Assembly: GCF_025751495.1 (NCBI RefSeq)
Contig: NZ_JAOWKZ010000001.1
Location: 255,920 to 319,919 of the forward strand
Length of the DNA stretch: 64,000 nt
Source of the DNA: Albidovulum litorale
Lineage (GTDB): Bacteria > Pseudomonadota > Alphaproteobacteria > Rhodobacterales > Rhodobacteraceae
Direction: 5' to 3'
Positions 53,125 through 62,288 of this stretch are shown one piece after another (positions within the stretch are counted from its first letter, which is position 1; the number at the start of each line of letters is the position of its first letter). A program made the translations under genes and the position numbers. The notes under the pieces were generated by a model. The model was given only the letters and a program-made list of their open reading frames with translations, was not told where the DNA came from and did not search any database.

Positions 53125-54588
53125 ATGCGCCCATTCCTGAGCCACCCCTTCGACGACGACAAGTTGAAGGAGGAGTGCGGTGTGTTCGGCGTGATCGGCG
53201 TGACCGATGCCGCGAATTTCGTGGCGCTTGGCATGCATGCGCTTCAGCACCGCGGGCAGGAGGCGGGCGGCATCGTCGCTTATGATCCCGAAACCGGGTT
53301 CAACAATGCCCGCCGTTTCGGCTATGTGCGCGACAACTTCACCAAGGCAGACGTGATGGCCACACTGCCCGGTTCGCTCGCCATCGGTCATGTCCGCTAT
53401 TCCACGGCCGGGTCGAAGGGCGCGACTGCGATCCGCGACGTTCAGCCGTTTTTCGGCGAGTTCTCCATGGGCGGCTGCGCGGTAGCCCATAACGGCAACC
53501 TGACCAACGCGACGCAACTCCGGAAGGAGTTGATCGAGCGTGGCTCGATCTTCCAGTCCTCGTCGGACAGCGAATGCATCATCCACCTGATGGCGCGGTC
53601 GATCCAGAAGAACATCCCCGAACGGATGAAGGACGCCCTTCGCGCCGTTGAGGGTGCGTTCTCTGTCATCGCCATGACGCGCACCAAGCTGATCGGCGTG
53701 CGAGACCCGCTCGGCGTGCGACCGCTGGTTCTGGGCAAGGTCGGTGACGACGGCTATGCGCTGTCGTCCGAGACATGCGGCCTCGACATCATCGGCGCCG
53801 AGTTTGTGCGCGAGATCGAGCCGGGCGAGATGGTCGTCATCTCGAAGGGCAAGGTCGAAAGCTCCCGCCCCTTCGGGTCTGCCAAATCGCGGTTCTGTAT
53901 CTTCGAGCATGTCTATTTCTCGCGCCCCGATTCGATCCTCGGCGGCCGTTCGGTCTATGAGACCCGCCGCCAGATCGGCGTGGAACTGGCCAAGGAAAGC
54001 CCGGTCGAGGCTGATCTGGTCTGCCCCGTGCCCGATAGTGGCACCCCCGCGGCAATCGGCTATTCACAGCAATCGGGCATTCCCTATGCGATGGGCATCA
54101 TCCGCAACCAGTATATGGGCCGGACCTTCATCGAGCCGACCGAACAGATCCGCAACATGGGCGTCCGGCTGAAGCTGAACGTCAACCGCGCGCTCATCCG
54201 CGGCAAACGGGTAATCCTTGTCGACGACTCGGTCGTGCGCGGCACGACCTCACGCAAGATCAAGGACATGATCCTCGACGCGGGCGCGGCCGAGGTACAT
54301 TTCCGTATCGCCTCGCCCCCCACGGCCTGGCCGTGTTTCTACGGCGTCGACACGCCCGAGCGCGAAAAACTCCTCGCCGCGACGATGAGCGAGGACGAGA
54401 TGCGCGACTGGATCGGGGTGGACAGCCTCAAGTTCATCTCGCTAGACGGCCTCTACCGCGCCGCGGGCGAGGCCAAGGGCCGCGACAAGACCTGCCCGCA
54501 ATATTGCGATGCCTGCTTCTCCGGCGAATACCCAGTCGCTCCCTCGGACCAGATCGCCAAGGGCTTTGCGATGAAGGCGGCGGAGTGA
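53125..54588 (+). CDS. purF: Amidophosphoribosyltransferase
   Basis: A 487-residue enzyme that starts purine synthesis by making phosphoribosylamine. The nucleophile Cys is C18 in KEECGVFGV, so a 17-residue propeptide must be removed, as in the Fe-S type. VILVDDSVVRGTT binds PRPP. Cys near the C-terminus (CPQYCDACFSGEYPV) would ligate the [4Fe-4S] cluster. The GTG of the next gene overlaps its stop. Confidence 0.96.
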   Translation: MRPFLSHPFDDDKLKEECGVFGVIGVTDAANFVALGMHALQHRGQEAGGIVAYDPETGFNNARRFGYVRDNFTKADVMATLPGSLAIGHVRYSTAGSKGATAIRDVQPFFGEFSMGGCAVAHNGNLTNATQLRKELIERGSIFQSSSDSECIIHLMARSIQKNIPERMKDALRAVEGAFSVIAMTRTKLIGVRDPLGVRPLVLGKVGDDGYALSSETCGLDIIGAEFVREIEPGEMVVISKGKVESSRPFGSAKSRFCIFEHVYFSRPDSILGGRSVYETRRQIGVELAKESPVEADLVCPVPDSGTPAAIGYSQQSGIPYAMGIIRNQYMGRTFIEPTEQIRNMGVRLKLNVNRALIRGKRVILVDDSVVRGTTSRKIKDMILDAGAAEVHFRIASPPTAWPCFYGVDTPEREKLLAATMSEDEMRDWIGVDSLKFISLDGLYRAAGEAKGRDKTCPQYCDACFSGEYPVAPSDQIAKGFAMKAAE

Positions 54589-55010
54589 GCGACCAGCCGG
54601 TCCGCTACCGCCCCCACCATTTCCTTTGCTCGCTCGGCTTCGAGGGCAAGGGCTATTCCGACGACTTCACCGCCAATATGACGGCCATCGTCATGGGGCG
54701 TTTGCGCGCCGATGGCGGGGATGAAACGAAGATCGAGGTCACCGGCGCAACCGACGATATCTGTGCACCCTGCCCCAAAAGGCGTGGGCGGCTTTGCACG
54801 AATGAACCGAAGATCAAGGTTCTCGACCGCGCCCATGCCGCCGCGCTGAAGCTTGCGCCGCGCGAGCAGCTCACATGGGGCGAGGCCAAGGCCCGCATCC
54901 GCGACAACGTCCCGCCGGGTAGCCTCAAGACACTCTGTCAGGGCTGCGAATGGGAGCCTTACGGCATGTGCGAGGCCGCCCTTGAACGACTTCACGAAGA
55001 CCAGACCTGA
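54585..55010 (+). CDS. DUF1284 cysteine-rich protein
   Basis: A 141-residue protein of the DUF1284 family, which probably binds an Fe-S cluster. Cys occur in HHFLCSLGF, DICAPCPKRRGRLC and TLCQGCEWEPYGMC. It starts with GTG at 54585, overlapping the purF stop (GTGA), so it is cotranslated with it. Function unknown. A strong terminator lies 10 bases downstream. Confidence 0.85.
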   Translation: MSDQPVRYRPHHFLCSLGFEGKGYSDDFTANMTAIVMGRLRADGGDETKIEVTGATDDICAPCPKRRGRLCTNEPKIKVLDRAHAAALKLAPREQLTWGEAKARIRDNVPPGSLKTLCQGCEWEPYGMCEAALERLHEDQT

Positions 55011-55020
55011 TCCAAAGGAA

Positions 55021-55044
55021 AACGCCGCCCCGTAGGGCGGCGTT
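55021..55044. terminator. Terminator between DUF1284 and bioY
   Basis: AACGCCGCCC (55021-55030) and GGGCGGCGTT (55035-55044) make a perfect 10-bp stem around CGTA. It serves the two converging genes. Confidence 0.85.
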
Positions 55045-55073
55045 TGAGATATCAGTCAGGCAAGACCTGATGA

Positions 55074-55664
55074 TCAGGCCTTGCGGCCCTTCAGTGCGGC
55101 CCAAGCCCCGGTGACCAGCAGAGCCGCGATCACGGCCTTGACGGCGTCACCGATCAGGAAGGGCGCCATGTAGTACTGCCAGATCATGCCAAAGCTGTCG
55201 GCACCCCATTTCGCGGTGTCGATCCCGGCGATCTCAGCCAGCGACATCGCCCAGAGAACGCCCGGGATGTAAAGCAGCGCCGAGGCGAGCAGCGCCACAG
55301 CGGCGGTGCCGATAACGCCCTTCACGCCACGATCCGCCGCATAGCCGACGATCGCCGCCATCATGACGAAACCAATGAGGAAGCCGGCGGTCGGACCGAA
55401 AAAGGCCGCGCCATTGCCACCATTGGCAAAGACCGGCAGACCCATCGCACCCTCGCCGAGATAGGCAATAAGCGTCAGCGCGCCCATCCGCGCGCCGAAT
55501 GTCACGCCGACGATCAGGATCGCCAGCGTCTGCAGCGTCATCGGCACCGGCAGCATGGGCACCGAGAGCTGCGCCGCAATGGCGATGAAGAGCGATCCGC
55601 CCACCACCATCAGCGCACGGGTCAGTAGCGATTGCGACGGCGCAAGGGCCTTTGCAAGGGTCAT
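55074..55664 (-). CDS. bioY: Biotin transporter substrate-binding subunit BioY
   Basis: A 196-residue membrane protein with about six helices, of the BioY S-component family. VPMLPVPMTLQTLAILIVG and GLPVFANGGNGAAFFGPTAGFLIGF are the signature segments. It imports biotin with or without an ECF energy module, none of which is adjacent (BioM/BioN not seen). It is divergent from the SDR gene with 108 bases and an imperfect palindrome in between. Confidence 0.94.
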   Translation of the reverse strand: MTLAKALAPSQSLLTRALMVVGGSLFIAIAAQLSVPMLPVPMTLQTLAILIVGVTFGARMGALTLIAYLGEGAMGLPVFANGGNGAAFFGPTAGFLIGFVMMAAIVGYAADRGVKGVIGTAAVALLASALLYIPGVLWAMSLAEIAGIDTAKWGADSFGMIWQYYMAPFLIGDAVKAVIAALLVTGAWAALKGRKA

Positions 55665-55741
55665 CAGCGGAATCCTTCCTCTGGGTCAATTTGGTCCGCA
55701 ATTTCGCGGCAGTGCAGCGACAAGTCAATCTCTTCTGTTGT

Positions 55742-55758
55742 ATTGGCACGCTGGCAAT
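55742..55758. promoter_or_regulatory. Imperfect palindrome between bioY and the SDR gene
   Basis: ATTGGCACGCTGGCAAT is a 17-bp dyad (ATTG-CA and TG-CAAT arms, mismatched at one pair), 15 bases before the SDR start. It does not match the BioR box TTATAGATAA, so the regulator is unknown. Confidence 0.35.
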
Positions 55759-55772
55759 GCGAAAGGGGCGCC

Positions 55773-56429
55773 ATGAACGACGCATCGAAAACCAAACTCG
55801 CCCTCGTGACCGGCGCCTCGCGCGGCCTCGGCTTTGCTGTGGCCGCCGCCCTTGCCTCAAGGGGCTGGCACGTCCTTGCCACGGCCCGCACCGTCGGGGG
55901 GCTGGAAGAGCTTGACGACCGCATCCAGGCAGCGGGCGGCAGTGCAACGCTCGCGCCGATGGATATCACGGACGACAAAGCGATGGCCCATCTCGCAGGC
56001 TCCATCGCCGAACGCTGGGGCAGGCTCGATCTCTGGGTCCATGCCGCGATCCATGCCGCGCCACTGGCACCTGCGGGGCATCTCGACCCCAAGGATTTCG
56101 ACAAGTCTGTCGCCTGTAACCTGCGAGCTACCGCTTCGCTCATTCCGATGCTGGAACCCCTGCTGCGCACCGCACAAGGCACCGCCCTGTTCTTCGACGA
56201 CCCGCGTGGCGGCGAAAAGTTTTTCGCCAGCTACGGCGCAACGAAGGCCGCGCAGATCGCGCTTGCCCGGACATGGGCCGCAGAATGCGAAAAGATCGGC
56301 CCCCGCATCCTGATCGAAACGCCGAAGCCGATGGCCACCGCCACCCGCGCCCGCTTCTTTCCCGGCGAGGATCGCAGCGCACTCGCCGATATCCACGACG
56401 AAGCCGAACGCCTGCTCACCCGCATCTGA
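55773..56429 (+). CDS. Short-chain dehydrogenase without the catalytic Ser
   Basis: A 218-residue SDR. TGASRGLGFA binds the cofactor, N is in VACNLRAT, and the YGATK motif supplies Tyr and Lys. The residue 13 before that Tyr, normally the catalytic Ser, lies in LFFDDPRGG and is not Ser. Either a different residue does the job or the protein is not an ordinary oxidoreductase. ATG 55773 follows GAAAGGGGCGCC. Confidence 0.8.
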   Translation: MNDASKTKLALVTGASRGLGFAVAAALASRGWHVLATARTVGGLEELDDRIQAAGGSATLAPMDITDDKAMAHLAGSIAERWGRLDLWVHAAIHAAPLAPAGHLDPKDFDKSVACNLRATASLIPMLEPLLRTAQGTALFFDDPRGGEKFFASYGATKAAQIALARTWAAECEKIGPRILIETPKPMATATRARFFPGEDRSALADIHDEAERLLTRI

Positions 56430-56452
56430 TTTCTTCTTGGAAAAAATACTCT
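56430..56452 (+). repeat. Recurrent intergenic motif, copy 4
   Basis: The 23-base stretch directly after the SDR stop reads TTTCTTCTTGG, five A, then ATACTCT, the closest match to the TTTCTTCTTGGCACAAATAC form. A GCGCGG hairpin (56463-56479) lies 10 bases downstream. Confidence 0.5.
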
Positions 56453-56462
56453 CGCCGAAGGC

Positions 56463-56479
56463 AGCGCGGGAACCGCGCT
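56463..56479 (+). terminator. Hairpin after the SDR gene
   Basis: AGCGCGG (56463-56469) and CCGCGCT (56473-56479) pair around GAA. It is followed by no U tract, but lies 34 bases past the stop codon. Confidence 0.5.
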
Positions 56480-56600
56480 CCGGCACGGTGACCCGCGCCC
56501 GACCCCGGACGAAAAGTAACCCGGCGCAACCGGGGGCCATCGCCGCTTTACCCTCCCGTCCCGCTCGTCTAATCAGGGGCAAAGCATCAGGGGCCCGGGC

Positions 56601-57386
56601 ATGCGTATCCTCATCACCAATGACGACGGCATCAACGCCCCCGGGTTAGAGATTCTCCAGTCGATCGCAGAGGATATCGCGGGCCCTGAGGGCGAGGTCT
56701 GGACCGTTGCGCCGGCCTTTGAGCAGTCCGGCGTCGGCCACTGCATCTCCTACACCCATCCGATGATGATCGCGAAGCTCGGGAAACGACGCTACGCGGC
56801 CGAGGGATCGCCCGCCGACTGCGTCCTTGCGGGCATCTACGACGTGCTTCAGGGCGGTCGACCGGACCTTGTCCTTTCGGGCGTCAACCGGGGCAACAAT
56901 TCGGCCGAGAACGTGCTTTATTCAGGCACCATCGGGGGGGCGATGGAGGCGGCGCTTCAGGGCGTTCCTGCCATCGCGCTTTCCCAGTTCATGGGACCGG
57001 CGACACAAGACCTCTCCACCCCCTTCGAAGCCGCGCGCGACCACGGCACGCAAGTCGTCCGCACGCTTCTCGACAAGGGCCTCTGGGATGGCAGCGACTA
57101 CCGGCTGTTCTACAACGTCAACTTCCCGCCCGTCGCGGGCAAGGACGTGAAGGGCATGAAGGTCGCCGCTCAGGGCTACCGCACCGATACCTTCTTCGGA
57201 GTGGAGCCGCACATCTCCCCGTCGGGGCGCAAGTTTCTCTGGATCACCGGCGGGCCGCAGCACCACCCGACAGCACCCGGTACAGATGTCGCGGTCAATC
57301 TCGACGGCTGGATCTCGGTCACGCCGATGCGGGCCGACCTGACCGCGCACGACGCCATGGCCGAGCTTGAGGCGCGGCTCTCATGA
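56601..57386 (+). CDS. surE: 5'/3'-nucleotidase SurE
   Basis: A 261-residue survival protein with nucleotidase activity. The metal ligands lie in TNDDG (residues 6-10) with SGVGH and [12 protein letters not shown]. Length is typical. The 3' end overlaps pcm by 4 bases, the classic stress-survival pairing of protein repair and nucleotidase genes. Confidence 0.96.
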   Translation: MRILITNDDGINAPGLEILQSIAEDIAGPEGEVWTVAPAFEQSGVGHCISYTHPMMIAKLGKRRYAAEGSPADCVLAGIYDVLQGGRPDLVLSGVNRGNNSAENVLYSGTIGGAMEAALQGVPAIALSQFMGPATQDLSTPFEAARDHGTQVVRTLLDKGLWDGSDYRLFYNVNFPPVAGKDVKGMKVAAQGYRTDTFFGVEPHISPSGRKFLWITGGPQHHPTAPGTDVAVNLDGWISVTPMRADLTAHDAMAELEARLS

Positions 57387-58024
57387 CTGACGCCGCCGAA
57401 CTCAAGATGCGCTTTCTCTATGCGCTCCGCTCGCGCGGGGTAACCGACGGGCGCGTCCTGTCGGCGATGGAGAAGATTGACCGGGGCGTCTTCGTCAAGG
57501 GTCTCTTTGCCGAACGCGCCTATGAGGACACGCCGCTGCCCATCGCCTGCGGACAGACAATCAGCCAGCCCTCGGTCGTCGGATTGATGACCCAAGCGCT
57601 GGATATCAGCCCGCGCGACAAGGTTCTGGAGATCGGCACCGGCTCGGGCTATCAGGCGGCGATCCTTTCGCAGCTTGCCCGTCGCGTCTATACGATCGAC
57701 CGCCACCGCAGGCTTGTGCGCGAGGCCGAGGAGGTCTTTCGCAACCTCAATCTGACCAATATCACCGCGATGACCGGAGATGGCAGCCACGGCCTGCCGG
57801 ATCAGGCCCCATTCGACCGGATCATCGTCACTGCGGCGGCCGAAGACCCGCCCGGCCCCCTATTGGCTCAACTGCGCGAAGGCGGTATCATGGTCCTACC
57901 CGTCGGGCAGTCGGATGCGGTGCAACATCTCATCAAGGTGACCCGTCTGCCGCAGGGCTATGAGTACGAGGAACTTAGGCCGGTGCGCTTCGTGCCGCTG
58001 GTTGAGGGGCTGGGACAGGACTGA
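57383..58024 (+). CDS. pcm: Protein-L-isoaspartate O-methyltransferase
   Basis: A 213-residue repair methyltransferase that acts on aged isoaspartyl residues. [14 protein letters not shown] is the SAM-binding motif and [11 protein letters not shown] the family block; [10 protein letters not shown] lies at the active site. It overlaps surE by ATGA and precedes nlpD. Confidence 0.95.
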   Translation: MTDAAELKMRFLYALRSRGVTDGRVLSAMEKIDRGVFVKGLFAERAYEDTPLPIACGQTISQPSVVGLMTQALDISPRDKVLEIGTGSGYQAAILSQLARRVYTIDRHRRLVREAEEVFRNLNLTNITAMTGDGSHGLPDQAPFDRIIVTAAAEDPPGPLLAQLREGGIMVLPVGQSDAVQHLIKVTRLPQGYEYEELRPVRFVPLVEGLGQD

Positions 58025-58093
58025 ACGACAGCCAGCCCGTTTTGAAACACCAAACGCCCGACAATAAGGGCGAGCGAGACGAGGATGCGAGCC

Positions 58094-59248
58094 ATGATCA
58101 TTTCCCGCCCCACTGTCTTTCTGCGTGCTGCCCTTCTCGGCGGTAGTGTCCTGGCGCTGGCAGCCTGCGACCCGGACGGTAATTTCGATCTCGACATGCG
58201 GAATTTCGGCCAGACCGATTTCGATACGACATCAGCGGCCAATCAGGCCACCCAGCCGCGCCCGACACCCGACGCGCGCGGGGTACTGACCTATCCGAAC
58301 TATCAGGTCGTGGTGGCGCGCCGGGGCGACACGGTTGAGAGCGTCGCGGCCAGGGTCGGCATCGCGCCGGTTGAACTGGCCAGCCATAACGCCATCGCGC
58401 CGGGCACCCTCCTGCGCGAGGGCGAGGTTCTGGCGCTGCCCCGCAACGTGGGCGGCGCCCTGACCCCGGCTGCTCCGGGCACGATTGATGTCACCACCAT
58501 CGCCTCGGGCGCCATCGACCGCGCAGGCGGTACCCCGACCACCGTGACGCGCCAGCCGAGCAGCACCATTGCCGCGACCGAACCGATCCGCCACCGTGTC
58601 ATGCGCGGTGAAACCGCCTATTCGGTCGCTCGGCTCTACAACGTCGACGTCAAGGCACTTGCCGACTGGAACGGCCTCGGCCCCGATCTGACCGTGCGCG
58701 AGGGCCAGACCCTGCTCATTCCCGTAACTTCAAGCGCCGGTGCCCCACGTGACATCGTAACGGCGCCCGGCGAAGGCTCGCCAACGCCCACACCGCCCTC
58801 GGCCTCCACGCCGCTACCGGACGAAACGACCCAACCGGCGGCGAAACCGGTTGAGACACCGAAACAACCCGATCTCGGATCGCAGACAACCTCGGCCTCG
58901 AAATCCAAACTGGCCATGCCACTTCAGGGCAACATAATTCGCGGCTACAGCGCCAAGACCAAGGGCATCGACCTTGCCGCCGCAGCTGGCACGACGGTTT
59001 CGGCAGCCGATGACGGGCAGGTAGCGGTGGTTACGAAGGACACGCAGGAAGTGACGGTGATCGTCGTCCGTCACGCCGACAACCTTCTGACATTCTATGC
59101 CAATGTCAGCGATCTGAAGGTCAAAAAAGGCGACAAGGTGAAACGCGGCCAACCCATCGCATCGGTCGCGAAATCTGACCCGGCCTTCCTGCGCTTTGGC
59201 GTCAGCATCGGCCCGAACAGCGTCGATCCGACACCCTATCTCCAGTAA
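58094..59248 (+). CDS. nlpD: NlpD-like lipoprotein, degenerate LytM domain
   Basis: A 384-residue lipoprotein. The lipobox is LAAC; two LysM repeats follow (about 65-115 and 170-220) and a proline-rich linker. The C-terminal M23/LytM domain has lost the zinc residues: KGIDLAA lacks the first His, FYANVS replaces the HxH site and LRFGVS replaces LHFEI. It should bind peptidoglycan and activate an amidase rather than cut. ATG 58094 has GAGG 9 bases upstream, better than the ATG at 58085. Confidence 0.88.
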   Translation: MIISRPTVFLRAALLGGSVLALAACDPDGNFDLDMRNFGQTDFDTTSAANQATQPRPTPDARGVLTYPNYQVVVARRGDTVESVAARVGIAPVELASHNAIAPGTLLREGEVLALPRNVGGALTPAAPGTIDVTTIASGAIDRAGGTPTTVTRQPSSTIAATEPIRHRVMRGETAYSVARLYNVDVKALADWNGLGPDLTVREGQTLLIPVTSSAGAPRDIVTAPGEGSPTPTPPSASTPLPDETTQPAAKPVETPKQPDLGSQTTSASKSKLAMPLQGNIIRGYSAKTKGIDLAAAAGTTVSAADDGQVAVVTKDTQEVTVIVVRHADNLLTFYANVSDLKVKKGDKVKRGQPIASVAKSDPAFLRFGVSIGPNSVDPTPYLQ

Positions 59249-59275
59249 GGTGGTTGCCCTGTGAAAGGCGCGCGC

Positions 59276-61318
59276 CTAGCTCGCGCGCGCCTCTTGGGCT
59301 GCGCCTTCGCCAACCCGGCGGCGGAAATCGGTCGCAAACATCGTCCGCGTGAAGCGGCCGAGCCCGGACGGATGCTCCCCGAAACTGTCGAGCCGTGACA
59401 GCAGCACGGATTTTACGCGCTGATCTACCTCGGTCGGAATCTCCCGCCGCTTGCCAAACCGGAACTCCGACAGGGGACGCTTGTAGTCCGACGCCCGCCA
59501 CGCCGCGATGTCGTATTCCGTCTGCCAGAGCGGCGCTTCCTCCAGCGTCTTGCGGAAGGGAACGTGCAGCATGACGCAGCGGTAGAACCCAATAATCGCA
59601 TCGAGCATCGCTGTCGTCTCACGGTCCTCGTCACCGAGCAGGTCGGCAATGGACGCACCGAGAAAGTCGAGCGCCTCCTGCACCAAAACAAACCGACCGA
59701 TCATCGAGTATTTCGACAAGAGGTTGCCGCCAAGCTCCCCGCTGATCAGCCCGTCATAGTTTTGGGTGCTGGCCTCAACGCAGGCTTCGCGGGTGTCAAA
59801 GAGCTCGCTCTGGTTCTCTTCCAGATAGTCCGCGATCATCTCGCGGATCTTCTCCGGCGCCTTGTCGAGGTTTTCCAGCATGTGCCGCACCACGAGATAG
59901 GGCCGAACGCCCCGGTCGCGTGCGAACTGGAAGGCCTCCTGGAAGTTGTCCTCATAGAAGAAGATCGTCAGGAGCAGGTGGAACGCGCGGGTATCGAGAT
60001 AATCCTGGAAGGTGAAGTCCGACGATTCCACCACCATCTCTTCGGTCTCGACCACCGTCTCGTCGCCGGTATAGCGGCCAAGACAACGCGCGACGATCCG
60101 GTGCTTGGTGCGCAGGCCGAATTCCCTGCGGCTTTCAGGATTTGCCAATGGCGCGCCGTGAAGTAGCATAAGCTGATGCGCGGCCACCCTGCTGACCCCG
60201 GTCTCGATCAGGTCATCGACCGCCTTCATGAAGCTTTCCTTGGTCTCGCCCGGCATACAGAGGATCAGTTCGCCGTAAGACTGCATGCCCTGATCGTGCA
60301 GTTCCTTCTGCACCTCGGAATAGGTGTCGAGCGAGATGTTGTCGCGCTTGATGTTCTTCAGAACAACCGGGTTCAGCGACTGCACCGACGAGGTCATCGG
60401 CAGCCGTCCCTTGGCCTTGCGCATCACCTTGATGATGCGGTCACCACGGTTCTTGCCAGTCGTCGTACGGATGTATTTGGGCCAGTCATAGGTATCCATT
60501 AGGTGGCCAAGGTAGTCGGCGACCTCTTCATCCTGCACATACATGCCGAAATTGTCGTCGGCGAAGCAGAGCGGGCTCGACCGGTCGATACGTTCGACGA
60601 TGTAGTCGAGATCGGCCTTGGTGCGTTCGAAGGAATGCCGGAAGACTTTGGAGTTCGACTTCACCGAGGAATTGCAGAAGGTGCAGGTAAAGGGGCAACC
60701 CCGCGCAAGCTGCATCAGCGCGAAAAGCTTGGTATGGAAGAACTTGTCCATGAATCCGCCGAGATAGGGCGACGGGATTTCATCAAGGTCGCGCATCCGC
60801 TGCACTTCGCCGCCGCGAATGATCTCACCGGTCTTGCGGTCAACATAGAGTGAACCGTCAATGGCCTCTTCGAACAGTCCCTCGCGCCGCTCGCCGACCT
60901 CGATATAACGATTGATGAGGTTCAGAAACGCGCGTTCGCCCTCATAGGTGGGGCCGCGCACATGAATGTCGATCAATGGCATGTCCTGCATCCAGCTGGC
61001 CTGCTCGGCCTCGGTCAGTGGAAAGTTCGGGCCACCCATCAGCGTGACAACATTCGGATTGCGCGCCTTCACATAGTCGGCAAAGGACAGCGCCAACTGG
61101 TGGTTCCACGCATAGCTCGCAAAGCCAATCACATCGGGCACAGCCGCGTCGATCGCCGCCTTCAGCTCCTGCGGATCGCGATAGAGGCTGACCTCCAACC
61201 CCGATTTGGGCTTGGCGTATTCGCGCGCATAGGCTGCAAGGTTCGCCACGCCCAGCGGATAGGTGTCTGAGGTGGTTGATACAAGGTTGTGGCCAAGATC
61301 GGCCAGATAGAGACGCAT
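59276..61318 (-). CDS. Radical SAM enzyme with B12-binding-like N-terminus
   Basis: A 680-residue enzyme. The N-terminal part (about 1-140) resembles B12-binding domains (SDTYPLGVANLAAYAREYA) but I do not see the DxHxxG motif. The radical SAM cluster is C208, C212 and C215 in CPFTCTFC, in the standard CxxxCxxC. A long C-terminal region of about 270 residues has no recognised domain. It is a lone gene in opposite orientation to nlpD. The substrate cannot be predicted; related proteins act on sugars or lipids. Confidence 0.82.
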   Translation of the reverse strand: MRLYLADLGHNLVSTTSDTYPLGVANLAAYAREYAKPKSGLEVSLYRDPQELKAAIDAAVPDVIGFASYAWNHQLALSFADYVKARNPNVVTLMGGPNFPLTEAEQASWMQDMPLIDIHVRGPTYEGERAFLNLINRYIEVGERREGLFEEAIDGSLYVDRKTGEIIRGGEVQRMRDLDEIPSPYLGGFMDKFFHTKLFALMQLARGCPFTCTFCNSSVKSNSKVFRHSFERTKADLDYIVERIDRSSPLCFADDNFGMYVQDEEVADYLGHLMDTYDWPKYIRTTTGKNRGDRIIKVMRKAKGRLPMTSSVQSLNPVVLKNIKRDNISLDTYSEVQKELHDQGMQSYGELILCMPGETKESFMKAVDDLIETGVSRVAAHQLMLLHGAPLANPESRREFGLRTKHRIVARCLGRYTGDETVVETEEMVVESSDFTFQDYLDTRAFHLLLTIFFYEDNFQEAFQFARDRGVRPYLVVRHMLENLDKAPEKIREMIADYLEENQSELFDTREACVEASTQNYDGLISGELGGNLLSKYSMIGRFVLVQEALDFLGASIADLLGDEDRETTAMLDAIIGFYRCVMLHVPFRKTLEEAPLWQTEYDIAAWRASDYKRPLSEFRFGKRREIPTEVDQRVKSVLLSRLDSFGEHPSGLGRFTRTMFATDFRRRVGEGAAQEARAS

Positions 61319-61445
61319 ACATCGGCTCCGGGAATACCTTCAAGAACGACCGTTAGACTAGCAACTTAGCCGCAAAATAGAAAACGCTTTCCTGCGATTG
61401 GTCACTGAAGGAAGGGATATCCATACCGTAGGATCGGATTGTGGC

Positions 61446-62288
61446 CTATAACGTGACGCCACGTCGCCCGGCGAGGTCAGTGAAGTATTGCCAGGCCACG
61501 CGACCCGACCGCGCGCCGCGCGTCGCCTGCCATTCGATGGCCTCGGCCCGTAGGGTCGCATCGTCGATTTTGACCCCATAAGCGTCACAATATCCCCGGA
61601 TCATCGCGAGGTAGTCGTCCTGACTGCACGGATGGAAGCCGAGCCAGAGCCCGAAGCGGTCGGAAAGCGAGACCTTTTCCTCCACCGCCTCGGACGGGTT
61701 GATCGCGGTCGAGCGCTCGTTCTCGATCATGTCGCGCGGCATCAGATGGCGGCGGTTCGATGTAGCATAGAAGATGACGTTATCGGGCCGCCCCTCGATC
61801 CCGCCATCCAGAACCGCCTTCAAGCTCTTGTAATGCTGGTCGTCATGGGAAAATGACAGGTCGTCGCAGAAGAGGACAAAGCGGTGGTCCCTTGCTGCAC
61901 GCAGATGCATCAGAAGTCGGCCGACTAAAGGCAGATCCTCGCGCGCAAGCTCCACGATCTTCAGCGTGAAGCCCTGCCGCCGTACCTCGGCGTGAACCGC
62001 CTTCACGAGCGACGACTTTCCCATCCCCCGCGCGCCCCAGAGGAGCGCGTTGTTGGCGGGCAGACCGCGCGCGAACTGAAGCGTATTGGCAAGAAGCGTG
62101 TCGCGCGACCGGTCGATGCCGACCAGGAGCGGCAGATCGACCCGGTTGACCTCCAGGACCGGTTCCAGCCGGTCAGGCTCCACATGCCAGACGAAGGCCT
62201 CCGCCGCCTCGAAATCCGGCGCCCTGCGGGGCGCGGGGGCGAGGCGCTCCAGCGCCTCGGCAATGCGGATCAGAATGTCGTCATTCAT
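61446..62288 (-). CDS. DUF815-type AAA ATPase
   Basis: A 280-residue ATPase of the DUF815 family. Walker A is GARGMGKSS, Walker B LFCDDLSF, and FYATSNRRHLMPRDM follows. It starts in the tatC stop codon (ATGA). Its role beside Tat genes is not known; coupling suggests a link to export or membrane quality control. Confidence 0.85.
   Translation of the reverse strand: MNDDILIRIAEALERLAPAPRRAPDFEAAEAFVWHVEPDRLEPVLEVNRVDLPLLVGIDRSRDTLLANTLQFARGLPANNALLWGARGMGKSSLVKAVHAEVRRQGFTLKIVELAREDLPLVGRLLMHLRAARDHRFVLFCDDLSFSHDDQHYKSLKAVLDGGIEGRPDNVIFYATSNRRHLMPRDMIENERSTAINPSEAVEEKVSLSDRFGLWLGFHPCSQDDYLAMIRGYCDAYGVKIDDATLRAEAIEWQATRGARSGRVAWQYFTDLAGRRGVTL

Noticed and set aside
51973-53910. A 645-codon minus-strand frame opposite radA, cvpA and purF
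   Set aside because: It crosses three real genes and has no motif of its own.
55665-55772. BioR or biotin riboswitch upstream of bioY
   Set aside because: No TTATAGATAA-like box and no known RNA fold in the gap.
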